Source: Cytophagaceae bacterium (GTDB taxonomy: Bacteria; Bacteroidota; Bacteroidia; Cytophagales; Cyclobacteriaceae). From it: a DNA stretch of 64,000 nt. Location: the NCBI GenBank assembly GCA_006969745.1, contig CP030886.1, positions 2,577,234-2,641,233 of the forward strand, read 5' to 3'. Shown here piece by piece: positions 26,070 to 36,000 of the stretch. Every line of letters begins with the position of its first letter. Position 1 is the stretch's first letter. Below the pieces are notes generated by a model. The model searched no databases. It was not told where the DNA came from and saw only the letters and a program-made list of their open reading frames with translations. The position numbers were made by a program, and so were the translations under genes.

Positions 26070-27503
26070 TTGAAGACTTTTCAATCACTCTCCGAAATAA
26101 AGTCGGAGATTCGTGCGGGTAAACTCACCGTTTTATCACTCACCCAGCACTATCTGAAAAATATCAATGACAAAAACGGAAGGCTAAATGCCTTCCTTTC
26201 TGTTTATGCTGATGAAGCTCTTGAGCATGCTAAAGTCGTCGATGAAAAGATTCAAAATGGATTGAGTGGAAAATTGGCCGGAATGATCGTCGGTATCAAA
26301 GATGTCTTTGCGTATGAAAATCATAGGTTACAATGTGCAAGCAAAATTCTCGAAGATTTCCAATCACAATTTACTGCAACATGCATCCAGCGTTTAATTG
26401 ACGAAGACGCCATAATCATCGGTCATCAAAACTGTGATGAGTTTGCGATGGGTTCTTCCAATGAAAACTCTTCATTCGGGATTTGCCGGAATCCCGTGGA
26501 CGAAACTCGTGTGCCTGGAGGGTCATCGGGCGGTTCAGCTGCAGCTGTAGCTGCTGATATGTGCCTTCTCTCTATAGGCTCTGATACAGGTGGCTCAGTA
26601 CGTCAGCCGGCAGCATTCTGTGGAGTAATTGGCTTAAAACCAACCTATTCAAGAATATCCAGATTTGGTTTAGCTGCATATGCCAGCTCATTCGATACAG
26701 TAGGAATTCTTGCTAAAAGTATTGAAGATGCAGCATTGGTCATGGAGGTAATGTCAGGGCCTGATGAATTTGACAGCACCGTTTCTCAAAATTCAGTCCC
26801 CAAGTTTTCAAATTTCAAATCAGACAAAAAGTATAAGATCGCGTATCTCAAGGAGACATTGGAGCACGACGGCCTTGATAGTGCAATTAAGTCTCAGATT
26901 TGGCGTACCATCCATAATTTAAAGTCCATCGGTCACATCGTGGAAGAAGTTAGCATGTCACATTTAGAATATGTACTTCCTACCTATTATGTGCTCACAG
27001 CTGCCGAAGCTAGCTCTAACCTTTCACGCTATGACGGAGTGCGATATGGGCAAAGAGCTGAAGCAACCGAACTAGCCGAAATGTACATAAAAACAAGATC
27101 GGAAGGATTTGGAGACGAAGTAAAACGACGGATCATGACAGGTACGTTTGTATTAAGTGCGAGCTATTACGACGCATATTACACCAAGGCTCAAAAGGTT
27201 CGAAGAATCATTCGGGAAGAAACAGACAAGGTCCTCGAAGCTTATGACTTCATCATATCACCTACAACACCTACTACAGCATTCAAAATTGGAGAACTAA
27301 AAGACGATCCAATCCAAATGTATTTCGAAGATCTCTATACCGTGCAGGCTAATGTTGCCGGAATTCCAGCCATTTCGCTTCCTGTAGGAGTGGACAACAC
27401 AGGCTTGCCCATCGGCGTTCAAGTAATGGCTAAAAGCTTTAATGAGGAGGAATTGCTTGATATTTCAAATCAAATCATTACTTTCAAAGATCAAAATAGA
27501 TAG
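26070..27503 (+). CDS. gatA: Asp-tRNA(Asn)/Glu-tRNA(Gln) amidotransferase subunit A
   Basis: A 477-residue amidase-signature enzyme that releases ammonia from glutamine for GatB to transamidate misacylated tRNA. The catalytic triad is readable: Lys77 in VGIKDVF, cis-Ser152 in GGSSGGS and nucleophile Ser176 in DTGGSVRQPA. These positions match those of characterised GatA proteins with a two-residue shift. The KPTYSRISRFGLAAYASSFD segment is GatA-specific and argues against a generic amidase. The start is TTG at 26070, three bases after tatA. Subunit C lies 17 kb away on the other strand (44094-44381) and gatB is outside the window. Confidence 0.96.
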   Translation: MKTFQSLSEIKSEIRAGKLTVLSLTQHYLKNINDKNGRLNAFLSVYADEALEHAKVVDEKIQNGLSGKLAGMIVGIKDVFAYENHRLQCASKILEDFQSQFTATCIQRLIDEDAIIIGHQNCDEFAMGSSNENSSFGICRNPVDETRVPGGSSGGSAAAVAADMCLLSIGSDTGGSVRQPAAFCGVIGLKPTYSRISRFGLAAYASSFDTVGILAKSIEDAALVMEVMSGPDEFDSTVSQNSVPKFSNFKSDKKYKIAYLKETLEHDGLDSAIKSQIWRTIHNLKSIGHIVEEVSMSHLEYVLPTYYVLTAAEASSNLSRYDGVRYGQRAEATELAEMYIKTRSEGFGDEVKRRIMTGTFVLSASYYDAYYTKAQKVRRIIREETDKVLEAYDFIISPTTPTTAFKIGELKDDPIQMYFEDLYTVQANVAGIPAISLPVGVDNTGLPIGVQVMAKSFNEEELLDISNQIITFKDQNR

Positions 27504-27506
27504 AAT

Positions 27507-28883
27507 ATGACACGAAAATGGTTCCTGATAGGGATTATGTTCATTTCATTTGTGGGGAAAGGACAGGAATTTACACTTTCAGAAGTGTTCCCTGACAACA
27601 CGTATGATGAGATTGCAGACCGCATGAGCTGCATTGAGAAAGAAGTGCCTCTAGTCTTCAATGAACGTGTAAAAGCCTTTATTGACTACTTTGCAATCAA
27701 AGATCGCGAATACACGCGCGACATCATTCGAAAAAAGGAACTTTATTTCCCTTTATTTTCAGAGACCCTTGCTCGACACAACATGCCTGATGAGCTTAAA
27801 TATTTGGCAATCGTAGAGTCAGGACTTAGGCCAAATGCTATTTCCAGAGCCAATGCGGTTGGTTTATGGCAGTTTATCTCTTCCACGGGTAAGATGTATG
27901 GCCTATATAGCAACTGGTATGTCGATGATCGAATGGATCCTGTGGAAGCTACAGATGCTGCAGCACGTCACTTAAAAGACCTGTACAGGATGTTTGATAG
28001 CTGGGAACTAGCGTTGGCTGCATACAATTGTGGTCCAGGAAATGTCAGAAAGGCGATTCGACGAAGCGGGTACAAACGAGAATTTTGGGATATTTATCGC
28101 TACTTACCGCGTGAAACCAGGTCATATGTTCCTCAATTTGTAGCAATCACCTACTTGTTTAATCACCTCCAGGAGCACGGATTTGAAGAGCAGCCTGAAG
28201 TGTTTTATCCGGAAATGGACACGATTATGATTTCTCAATATTTCCATGTGGAGACCTTTTGTAACCAACTGGGTATTTGTCTTGACGATATGCTTCAGTG
28301 GAATCCACAGATCAAGCGTGGGGCCTTACCAGAAGGGACTAAAAACTTTGCTTTAAAAGTCCCTGTAGATTGGAAAGAAGAAATAGTTGCCAATAGAAGC
28401 CATTTGTACGATACAGCTTCAAAAGTAGGAAAGGAGCAATTGGACTATCTGGCCAGAAATACACCAGGAAGTACTTATGGAAGAGAACGCCTGTATTACC
28501 GCGTAAGAAGTGGAGATGTGTTGGGAACGATAGCACGCCAATATGGAGTTAGAGTTTCAGACATCAGATCCTGGAATAGATTAAGAGGAAATCTCATCCG
28601 AGTTGGACAACGATTGAGTATTTGGGTGCTACCTACCTATAATTCAAATACGAAAAATTTGTATGCAAAATCTGAATCGAAACCTGCATCAAAGTCGCCT
28701 CAAAAGCCTGTGCCAAACCCACCATCGTCAATAACCGGTAGTAAGACCTACACAGTTAAATACGGTGATTCATTGTGGAGTATTAGCAAGAGCAATAACA
28801 CAAGCATTGAAAAGTTAAAAAAGATAAATAGGCTTACATCAAATACCATTAAGCCGGGACAATCATTGGTAATCCCCAATTAA
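27507..28883 (+). CDS. Lytic transglycosylase (MltD-like) with two LysM domains
   Basis: A 458-residue secreted enzyme cleaving peptidoglycan glycan strands. After a signal peptide (about 1-19) the SLT domain (about 90-220) carries the catalytic Glu104 in VESGLRP, the GLWQF motif and AAYNCGPGNV. The two C-terminal LysM modules span about 333-377 (YRVRSGDVLGTIARQYGV) and about 413-458 (YTVKYGDSLWSISKSNNTS), separated by a Ser/Pro-rich linker. This domain order is that of MltD. It starts three bases after the gatA stop. Another peptidoglycan-related gene, the EnvC-like one, lies three genes upstream, supporting a cell-wall-remodelling neighbourhood. Confidence 0.92.
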   Translation: MTRKWFLIGIMFISFVGKGQEFTLSEVFPDNTYDEIADRMSCIEKEVPLVFNERVKAFIDYFAIKDREYTRDIIRKKELYFPLFSETLARHNMPDELKYLAIVESGLRPNAISRANAVGLWQFISSTGKMYGLYSNWYVDDRMDPVEATDAAARHLKDLYRMFDSWELALAAYNCGPGNVRKAIRRSGYKREFWDIYRYLPRETRSYVPQFVAITYLFNHLQEHGFEEQPEVFYPEMDTIMISQYFHVETFCNQLGICLDDMLQWNPQIKRGALPEGTKNFALKVPVDWKEEIVANRSHLYDTASKVGKEQLDYLARNTPGSTYGRERLYYRVRSGDVLGTIARQYGVRVSDIRSWNRLRGNLIRVGQRLSIWVLPTYNSNTKNLYAKSESKPASKSPQKPVPNPPSSITGSKTYTVKYGDSLWSISKSNNTSIEKLKKINRLTSNTIKPGQSLVIPN

Positions 28884-28950
28884 TTAAACTTCTTATAGTT
28901 CAAAGCTCTAAGTTTGGGCGATAGGAATAGTTTTTGCATATCATTTTCAA

Positions 28951-30051
28951 ATGAAATCAGATCGTATGTTCAGGATAATATTATTACTAATAGTCATTGC
29001 ATTCGGGTGTAGCGAAGCATCAAAAGAAAGTAGACGAAAGGATATGCTGCCTACAGCAAGAGGTGAGGCCGACGAGATCATACTAGTGGTTGACTCCACG
29101 CAGTGGGCAGATTCATTAGGTGTTGGCTTAGAGCTTCGCAAGACATTTATGTCACCGATGCTTGGATTGCCACAAGATGAAGCATTATTCAACGTAAGTA
29201 AGGTGAATCCCAAAAGACTTAATTCGGTACTGAAGTCGGCCAAGAATATGGTTTTTGTGATGACGCTGGATAGTAAAACATCTGATAGTAAGGTGCTCCA
29301 GCAATTTTTCACAAATCAATCACTAAATCAAATCAAAAGGGATACTTCCATTTTTATGCGCGCTCAAAAAGACCTTTTTGCAAAAGGCCAAACCGTTTTA
29401 TTCCTTTTCTCATCTTCTGAGGATCTATTAGCCCAGAAAATAAACTATAATAGATCAGCTATCCGAGAGTATTTTGAAACATCAGCTAGAGAAACGATCA
29501 AAAGTCAGCTTTTCGCAAGTAATCAAAAGCAATTAGAAGCAAGGATCAGAGAAAATCACAACGTTTCATTCACCATTCCATTCGGCTGGGAAAAGGCACG
29601 GGATTTAAAGAATTTCGTGTGGCTAAGAAAGATGGATGCACAAACAGAGCAAAGCATTTTTATATATTACGAACCTTACACCGATAGAGGAGTCTTTAAC
29701 AAAATAGGAGAGTTTAGAGATAAAATAACTCAGCAGAACCTTTACGATGGTGAAAATCAGGATGTATACATCAAACGACAGGAAATCATTCCGGTATTCA
29801 CTGAAAGAGTAAACTTCAACGGGCACTTTGCGGTGGAAGCGCGAGGACTTTGGAAAATAAGTGATAATTCACGAGGTGGTCCATTTCTCAGCTACACCAT
29901 TGTAGATGAGGAATCTGGATTGATTTACTATGTAGAGGGATACGTGGATTCACCAGGGACCCGCAAGAAGAAGTTTGTTCGTGAGCTGGAGGCAATACTA
30001 TCAACATTCAAAACTGCCGACGATCTAAAATCCTCAAAAGAGGCATCTTAA
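28951..30051 (+). CDS. DUF4837 family lipoprotein
   Basis: A 366-residue protein with a lipoprotein signal: a basic start, LLLIVIAFGC with Cys20 as lipid-attachment site, followed by Ser-rich residues. The body begins LPTARGEADEIILVVDSTQWADSLG and contains GPFLSYTIVDEESGLIYYVEGYVDSPG, matching DUF4837, a family confined to Bacteroidota as far as I know. Its function is unknown. Because it is lipidated it probably sits in the periplasm or on the outer membrane. It lies 67 bases after the transglycosylase and is conserved in this position in related genomes by recollection. An ATG at 28966 (MFRI) could also serve as start. Confidence 0.85.
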   Translation: MKSDRMFRIILLLIVIAFGCSEASKESRRKDMLPTARGEADEIILVVDSTQWADSLGVGLELRKTFMSPMLGLPQDEALFNVSKVNPKRLNSVLKSAKNMVFVMTLDSKTSDSKVLQQFFTNQSLNQIKRDTSIFMRAQKDLFAKGQTVLFLFSSSEDLLAQKINYNRSAIREYFETSARETIKSQLFASNQKQLEARIRENHNVSFTIPFGWEKARDLKNFVWLRKMDAQTEQSIFIYYEPYTDRGVFNKIGEFRDKITQQNLYDGENQDVYIKRQEIIPVFTERVNFNGHFAVEARGLWKISDNSRGGPFLSYTIVDEESGLIYYVEGYVDSPGTRKKKFVRELEAILSTFKTADDLKSSKEAS

Positions 30052-30063
30052 TCCATTCGAATA

Positions 30064-30133
30064 ATTGGTTATTCCTTTTTAGTTGGTCACCTTTGAAGAT
30101 TGGATAATCTATCCACTACCAACAATAACCAAT
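30064..30133. repeat. Nested inverted repeats in the maeB leader
   Basis: ATTGGTTATT (30064-30073) is the exact reverse complement of AATAACCAAT (30124-30133). Inside, GTTGGT (30082-30087) pairs with ACCAAC (30118-30123), directly adjoining the right outer arm. In the middle TGGATA (30101-30106), loop ATC, TATCCA (30110-30115) is a perfect hairpin. The right outer arm ends five bases before the maeB ATG. It could be an RNA structure at the start of maeB, an operator region, or a weak terminator of the preceding gene without a T tract. Confidence 0.5.
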
Positions 30134-30138
30134 AGAGG

Positions 30139-32421
30139 ATGAGTACAACGAAAGTAAGGCCTAAGGAGGCATTAGAATATCATTCAAATAAGCCAGCAGG
30201 TAAGATCGAGGTAAACTCTACTAAGTCGGTGAGTTCACAGCATGATCTTGCTTTAGCATACTCGCCAGGTGTAGCAGAGCCGTGCAAAGAGATAGCGAAG
30301 AATCCTGACGATGTGTACAAATACACAGCCAAGGGTAACCTTGTAGGAGTTATTTCGAATGGTACTGCAGTACTTGGTTTAGGAAATATTGGGCCCGAAG
30401 CGTCCAAGCCTGTGATGGAAGGAAAAGGGGTACTGTTCAAAAAATTCGCCGGAATAGATGTTTTTGATATAGAAATAAACGAGGAAGATCCGGATAAATT
30501 CATCGAAATAGTCAAGTCCTTGGAGCCGACATTTGGAGGGATCAACCTTGAAGATATCAAAGCACCCGAAAGCTTTAAGATAGAGCAGACGCTACGGGAG
30601 CAAATGAGTATCCCCATCATGCATGATGATCAGCATGGAACTGCCATCATTTCAAGTGCTGCATTGCTCAATGCACTTGAAGTAGTAAATAAAAAAATTC
30701 AGAACCTTAAAATAGTTGTAAGTGGTGCAGGTGCGGCGGCAATTGCCTGTACCGATTTGTATGTTTCTCTGGGAGCCAAAAAAGAGAATATCCTCATGGC
30801 AGATAGCAAAGGGATTCTCAATGAAAGCAGAAAGGGACTAGATGAAATCAAATCCAGGTATGCTACTAAAAAGAAAATAGACACCCTGGAGGAAGCAATG
30901 AAAGGAGCAGATATGTTTCTCGGACTTTCCATTGCTGACGTGGTTACACCGGCCATGTTGAAATCAATGGCAGACAATCCAATTGTATTTGCGCTTGCCA
31001 ATCCAGATCCTGAGATTGCTTATGATTTGGCAATGAAAACCAGAAAGGACGTACTCATGGCAACTGGTCGCTCTGATCATCCCAATCAAGTGAACAATGT
31101 GTTGGGCTTCCCCTACATATTCAGAGGAGCACTCGATGTAAGGTCTACTGCAATTAATGAAGAAATGAAATTAGCTGCGGTAAAAGCAATCGCTGAATTG
31201 GCCAAAGAACAAGTGCCTGATATAGTGTTAAAAGCATATGGCAAGGCAAGCATCAAATTTGGTAGCGAATACCTCATTCCAAAGCCAATGGACCCCAGGT
31301 TGATAACAACAATTTCCCCAGCAGTTGCCAAAGCAGCAATGGATACTGGAGTTGCCAGGATTCAAATCAAGGATTGGAAAAAATATGAGGATGAATTGTT
31401 AGAGCGAGTGGGACTTGATCAGCGTTTGATTTCGCGATTTGTCTACAGGGCAAGACAGAATCCTAAAAAAATTGTCTTTGCCGAAGCAGATCATGTGAAT
31501 ATTCTTAAAGCTGCTCAAATGACACTAGACTCGGGTATTGGTACGCCAATACTCATGGGTAAGCAAAAAATCATAAAAGACCTCATAGAAGAGCATGAGC
31601 TTGAGGCAATCAAAGATTGTGACATCATCGATCCTTACGAACATTTGGATAAGGTAGAGGAGTTTGCCGCCGAATACACCAAAATGCGTAGAAGGAAAGG
31701 AATGACGATGCATCTCGCACGGAAAGCTATGACAAGTCGTACATATTTTGGAATGATGATGGTCGAGAAAGGTGAAGCGGATGTTCTTATTTCAGGACTT
31801 TCAAATGATTACCCTAAGACTGTGTTGCCGGCTCTTCAAATTGTAGGTATGGAAGAAGGAGTGAGCAAAGTAGCTGGTATGTACATTATGAACACGCCTC
31901 GCGGTAACTACTTCTTTGCTGATACTACCGTGAATATGAATCCGACAGCCGAAGAGCTCGTAGAAATTATTGGATTGACACATCGTGCGGTGAGGTTCTT
32001 CGATTACGAACCGAAAATTGCAGGGCTTTCTTTCTCGAATTTCGGATCTGCAAAAGGAGAAGTGCCCGAGAAAATGGCCAAGGCCGTTAAGCTGGCAAAA
32101 GAAAGGTGGCCGGATATGATCATTGATGGTGAAATCCAGGCCAATGTAGCTTTAAATAAAAATCTTTTAGAAGAATTATATCCATTCAGTGACTTAAAAG
32201 GGCACAATGTGAACACATTGGTTTTCCCAGACTTACAATCAGGCAATATTGCCTATAAGACATTAATGGAGATTGGAGGAGCTGAGGTCATTGGTCCCAT
32301 TTTAATGGGCATGAAGAAGTCCGTTCAAGTGCTCCAGCTAGGAAGTTCAGTAAAGGAAATTTACAACATGGTGGCTATAGCTGTAGTGGATGCCGGTGTT
32401 GCTAAAAGAGAAGGATTATGA
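30139..32421 (+). CDS. maeB: NADP-dependent malic enzyme with phosphotransacetylase-like domain
   Basis: A 760-residue two-part enzyme. The N-terminal part (about 1-430) is malic enzyme: [19 protein letters not shown], the Lys-containing [22 protein letters not shown] segment, the metal site in [12 protein letters not shown], and a Rossmann NAD(P) region [14 protein letters not shown]. It makes pyruvate and CO2 from malate. The C-terminal part (about 430-760) resembles phosphate acetyltransferase and in this family has a regulatory, acetyl-CoA-sensing role rather than catalysis. This is the standard MaeB build. The ATG at 30139 gives the usual short lead. It overlaps ruvA by four bases (ATGA). 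The 87-base leader contains nested inverted repeats. Confidence 0.95.
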   Translation: MSTTKVRPKEALEYHSNKPAGKIEVNSTKSVSSQHDLALAYSPGVAEPCKEIAKNPDDVYKYTAKGNLVGVISNGTAVLGLGNIGPEASKPVMEGKGVLFKKFAGIDVFDIEINEEDPDKFIEIVKSLEPTFGGINLEDIKAPESFKIEQTLREQMSIPIMHDDQHGTAIISSAALLNALEVVNKKIQNLKIVVSGAGAAAIACTDLYVSLGAKKENILMADSKGILNESRKGLDEIKSRYATKKKIDTLEEAMKGADMFLGLSIADVVTPAMLKSMADNPIVFALANPDPEIAYDLAMKTRKDVLMATGRSDHPNQVNNVLGFPYIFRGALDVRSTAINEEMKLAAVKAIAELAKEQVPDIVLKAYGKASIKFGSEYLIPKPMDPRLITTISPAVAKAAMDTGVARIQIKDWKKYEDELLERVGLDQRLISRFVYRARQNPKKIVFAEADHVNILKAAQMTLDSGIGTPILMGKQKIIKDLIEEHELEAIKDCDIIDPYEHLDKVEEFAAEYTKMRRRKGMTMHLARKAMTSRTYFGMMMVEKGEADVLISGLSNDYPKTVLPALQIVGMEEGVSKVAGMYIMNTPRGNYFFADTTVNMNPTAEELVEIIGLTHRAVRFFDYEPKIAGLSFSNFGSAKGEVPEKMAKAVKLAKERWPDMIIDGEIQANVALNKNLLEELYPFSDLKGHNVNTLVFPDLQSGNIAYKTLMEIGGAEVIGPILMGMKKSVQVLQLGSSVKEIYNMVAIAVVDAGVAKREGL

Positions 32422-33011
32422 TTACCTATTTAAAAGGGAAGCTCGCCTTCAAAGATCCAACACATCTAGTTATTGATGTAGGTGGTGTTGGATATGAGGT
32501 AAAAATAAGCCTCATCACTTACTCGCAAGTAAAGGACAAGGAGGACACACTTATTCAGACCTACCTTCATGTCAAAGAAGACTCCCATACGCTTTTTGGA
32601 TTTTATGAGCAATCTGAGAAAAAGCGGTTTCTGGATTTACTTTCTATCAACGGAGTTGGACCCAGCACCGCCTTAATGATATTGTCATCATTAGATGCCA
32701 AAGAGTTGCAGGCTGCCATTATCCAGGAAGACGTGAAAACAATCCAGTCAGTAAAAGGAATTGGCGGCAAGACGGCACAAAGAATTATCCTCGAATTGAA
32801 GGATAAAATGAAAAAAGAAGGCTTACTGGATAAATCGATAGAAATTCAGCCCCGATTTGATAATACACTGCGTTCTGAGGCGTTATCTGCATTGACAACC
32901 TTAGGTATCAATAAATCCGGCGCAGAAAAAACTGTAGATAAGATTTTGAAAGAATACGGAGAGGAGATTAAACTTGAAGAACTGATCAAACAAGCCCTGA
33001 AGCGGTCATAA
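32418..33011 (+). CDS. ruvA: Holliday junction branch migration protein RuvA
   Basis: A 197-residue protein that binds four-way junctions and loads RuvB. The N-terminal OB domain ([28 protein letters not shown]) is followed by the two helix-hairpin-helix regions (LSINGVGPSTALMILS and SVKGIGGKTAQRIILELKDK) and a flexible linker leading to the small C-terminal domain (about 150-197, ALSALTTLGINKSGAE) that contacts RuvB. All parts are present at normal length. The start codon overlaps the maeB stop. RuvB and RuvC are not in the window. It precedes sprA by 37 bases; the ruvA-sprA-gcvH order is familiar from T9SS-bearing Bacteroidota. Confidence 0.96.
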   Translation: MITYLKGKLAFKDPTHLVIDVGGVGYEVKISLITYSQVKDKEDTLIQTYLHVKEDSHTLFGFYEQSEKKRFLDLLSINGVGPSTALMILSSLDAKELQAAIIQEDVKTIQSVKGIGGKTAQRIILELKDKMKKEGLLDKSIEIQPRFDNTLRSEALSALTTLGINKSGAEKTVDKILKEYGEEIKLEELIKQALKRS

Positions 33012-33048
33012 ACCAAACCTACACTAACTACAACTAAGAGCCCCTTTC

Positions 33049-36000
33049 TTGAAAGTAAATTTTCATATACGATTCCTCTATGCGATTCTTATTTTGGGCT
33101 GTTGGTCTCAGGCAAATGCCGGGTTCTTTCAAGAACAAGACACAGTAAAAAATGATACTTTAGGGCCATATACTCCAAGTATAAAACCCACTTTTCAACC
33201 CAGCTACAGATTTGGTGATCCCTTTTCATTTAGAAGCTCCAGATCACCGCTCTTTTTAAGAGATCCATCACAACTAGACATGCAGGTGCAGTTCAATCCG
33301 GATACCACTGCTGAAGATGCCGGAGTTACTTACTCAGTATATGAAAATATAGGAGCGCTGGATTTTAGGCCTGCTTCATTCATGACCTTCAGCGAATTCA
33401 ATCGATACAATAATTCGCAACTCAATAGAGAATATTTCAAGGAACGATCTGCAGGCCTGGATGGAGAGAGTGCCGTAAGTGGCCGTAGTTTGATACCCAG
33501 ACTTTACATTAGTCCGGTTTTTGATAGAATCTTTGGTGGAAGCTATGTAGATATTCAGCCGAATGGGTTTGTCAACTTGGATTTCGGTGCTCGCTTTCAG
33601 CGAATCGATAACCCAGCCATTCCATTGCGTCAGCAAAAAAATGGTGCGTTCAACTTCAATCAGCAAATAAGTATGAACGTGGTAGGGAAAGTTGGAGAGA
33701 AGCTGGAGATCACAGCAAATTTTGATAACAACAATACCTTCGACTTTCAAAATAACCTCAAAGTAGTCTATACCGGATACGAAGAAGAGATCATCAAAAA
33801 GATTGAAATTGGTAATGTAAGCATGCCAGTGACCAACTCACTAATGAGCGGCGCACAATCACTATTTGGTATCAAAACAGAGCTCCAGTTTGGTAAACTG
33901 TATGTAACTACCGTACTCTCTCAGCAAAGAGGTAGAAACGAAACCTTGACAATAGAAAGTGGATTTCAGGGGAGGGAATTCGAAGTGTTAGCCTCTGATT
34001 ATGAAGAAAACAGGCATTTCTTTCTCGGCCATTTTTTTAGAGACAACTATGAGCGATGGCTCTCGACACTACCTCAAATCACTTCCGGAGTAAACATCAC
34101 ACGTGCAGAAGTATATGTACTCAATAGAAACAACGACACACAAACCACCAGAAACATTGTAGGCTTTATGGACCTTGGTGAAGGTACTGTCGTTTATTCC
34201 GATGATGTTGGAAATAGAAATGCAGGTCCAACAAGAAACGGAGGTAATAATTTATTCTCAAGGCTTACCGTCCAATCTGCAGATGCAGTGGATGCTTTCA
34301 TTCAATCCACTTTTCCATCATTCGAAAGCTCCACAGATTATGTCAAAGTCACAACTGCACGGAAACTGGATCAAGCCGAATACAAAATCAATCGCGAGTT
34401 AGGCTATATCACACTCACACGAAGCTTAGCCAGTGATGAAATCCTGGCAGTTGCCTATGAGTATACCTTTAATGGAACAGCCTATAAAGTGGGTGAGCTC
34501 ACAGAAGACTATCAAAGTAGGTCCGATGATGAGGTCATATATCTCAAGATGTTGCGACCAAATAAAATTAACACATTGGTACCTTCATGGGATTTGATGA
34601 TGAAGAACATTTACAACCTAAATGCTGCTCAAATCGGGCAGGAAGGATTTCAACTAAGAATTATTTATCGGGATGATAATACAGGACAGGATAATCCATC
34701 TTTGCATGAAGGCCGCCTGATCAAAGACAAACCTTTGATTCAGATATTCAGCCTTGATCGACTCAACCCAACCGGAGATCGCTCTCCGGACGGAAATTTT
34801 GATTTCATAGAAGGTGTGACAATCGACCCTCAGAACGGTAATATAATTTTCCCTGTTCTGGAGCCCTTCGGGCAGACCTTGGAAGATCAGTTTGCAGACG
34901 ATGAGGATAGGCTTGTGGACAAATATGTTTACGATGCCCTTTATGACGAACCGAAAGCAACAGCCGAACTGAATGCTACCCAAAACAAATTTGTCATATC
35001 AGGTAGGCTCACTGCGGGCTCATCCAGTGAAATCACTCTTCCGGGAATCAATATTGCAGAAGGGTCAGTTCTTGTTACAGCTGGCAACACACCTTTGACC
35101 GAAGGTCTAGATTATACAGTCGATTATAACTTGGGTCGAGTAAGAATATTGAATGAAGGGATACTTAGTTCAGGTAAGACCATTCAGGTCTCATATGAAA
35201 AAGCCGACCTGTTCAATTTCCAAACCCGTACACTGACAGGAGCACGATTTGATTACCGATTCAATGACAATTTTAATATTGGAGCAACAGTACTTCATCT
35301 TAATGAAAGGCCGGGTGGAATATCCAGATATGCGGTAGGAAATGAACCGACCAGTAATACGAAGTACGGTTTTGATATCAACTATCAAAATGAATCTCGA
35401 TTCCTTACCAAAATGGTTGACAAACTACCTTTGGTAAGTACAAAAGCCCCATCCACTGTCACCTTCAACGCTGAATTTGCTCAGCTTATTCCAGGCACCA
35501 GTAATATCGTAAATGGAGAAGGCACGTCCTATATCGATGATTTTGAAAATGCAATTACACCCATCAATATTATGGGATGGCAAGCCTGGAAATTGGCGGC
35601 AACACCCCGTGTATTTCCGGAGGCTCAGAGCGGAAATTCCGGATTGGATTACAATTATCGAAAAGCAAAAATTGCCTGGTACACGGTAGACAACAGCATT
35701 TTTTATCGAGCAGGAGGCAACAATCGACCATCCAATATCTCGGATAATGATCTGGCCAATCACTACGAGCGAGCAGTACTTCCTCAAGAAATTTTCAGGC
35801 AAAGAGATCAAACCCTTGTCAACTTCAATGAGCCAATCTTCGACGTGGCCTTTTTCCCGGAAGAGCGAGGGCAATACAACTATAACCCGGCGGCTTCAGC
35901 TGACAATTTATTGCCAAATCCGGAGCAAAATTGGGGTGGGGTTACACGAGCAATCACCAATGAAGTCAACTTCAATAAAACGAATATCGAATACCTTGAA

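Noticed and set aside
30139..32421. MaeB as a novel fusion of malic enzyme with phosphotransacetylase
   Set aside because: This two-part build is the standard MaeB architecture in many bacteria.
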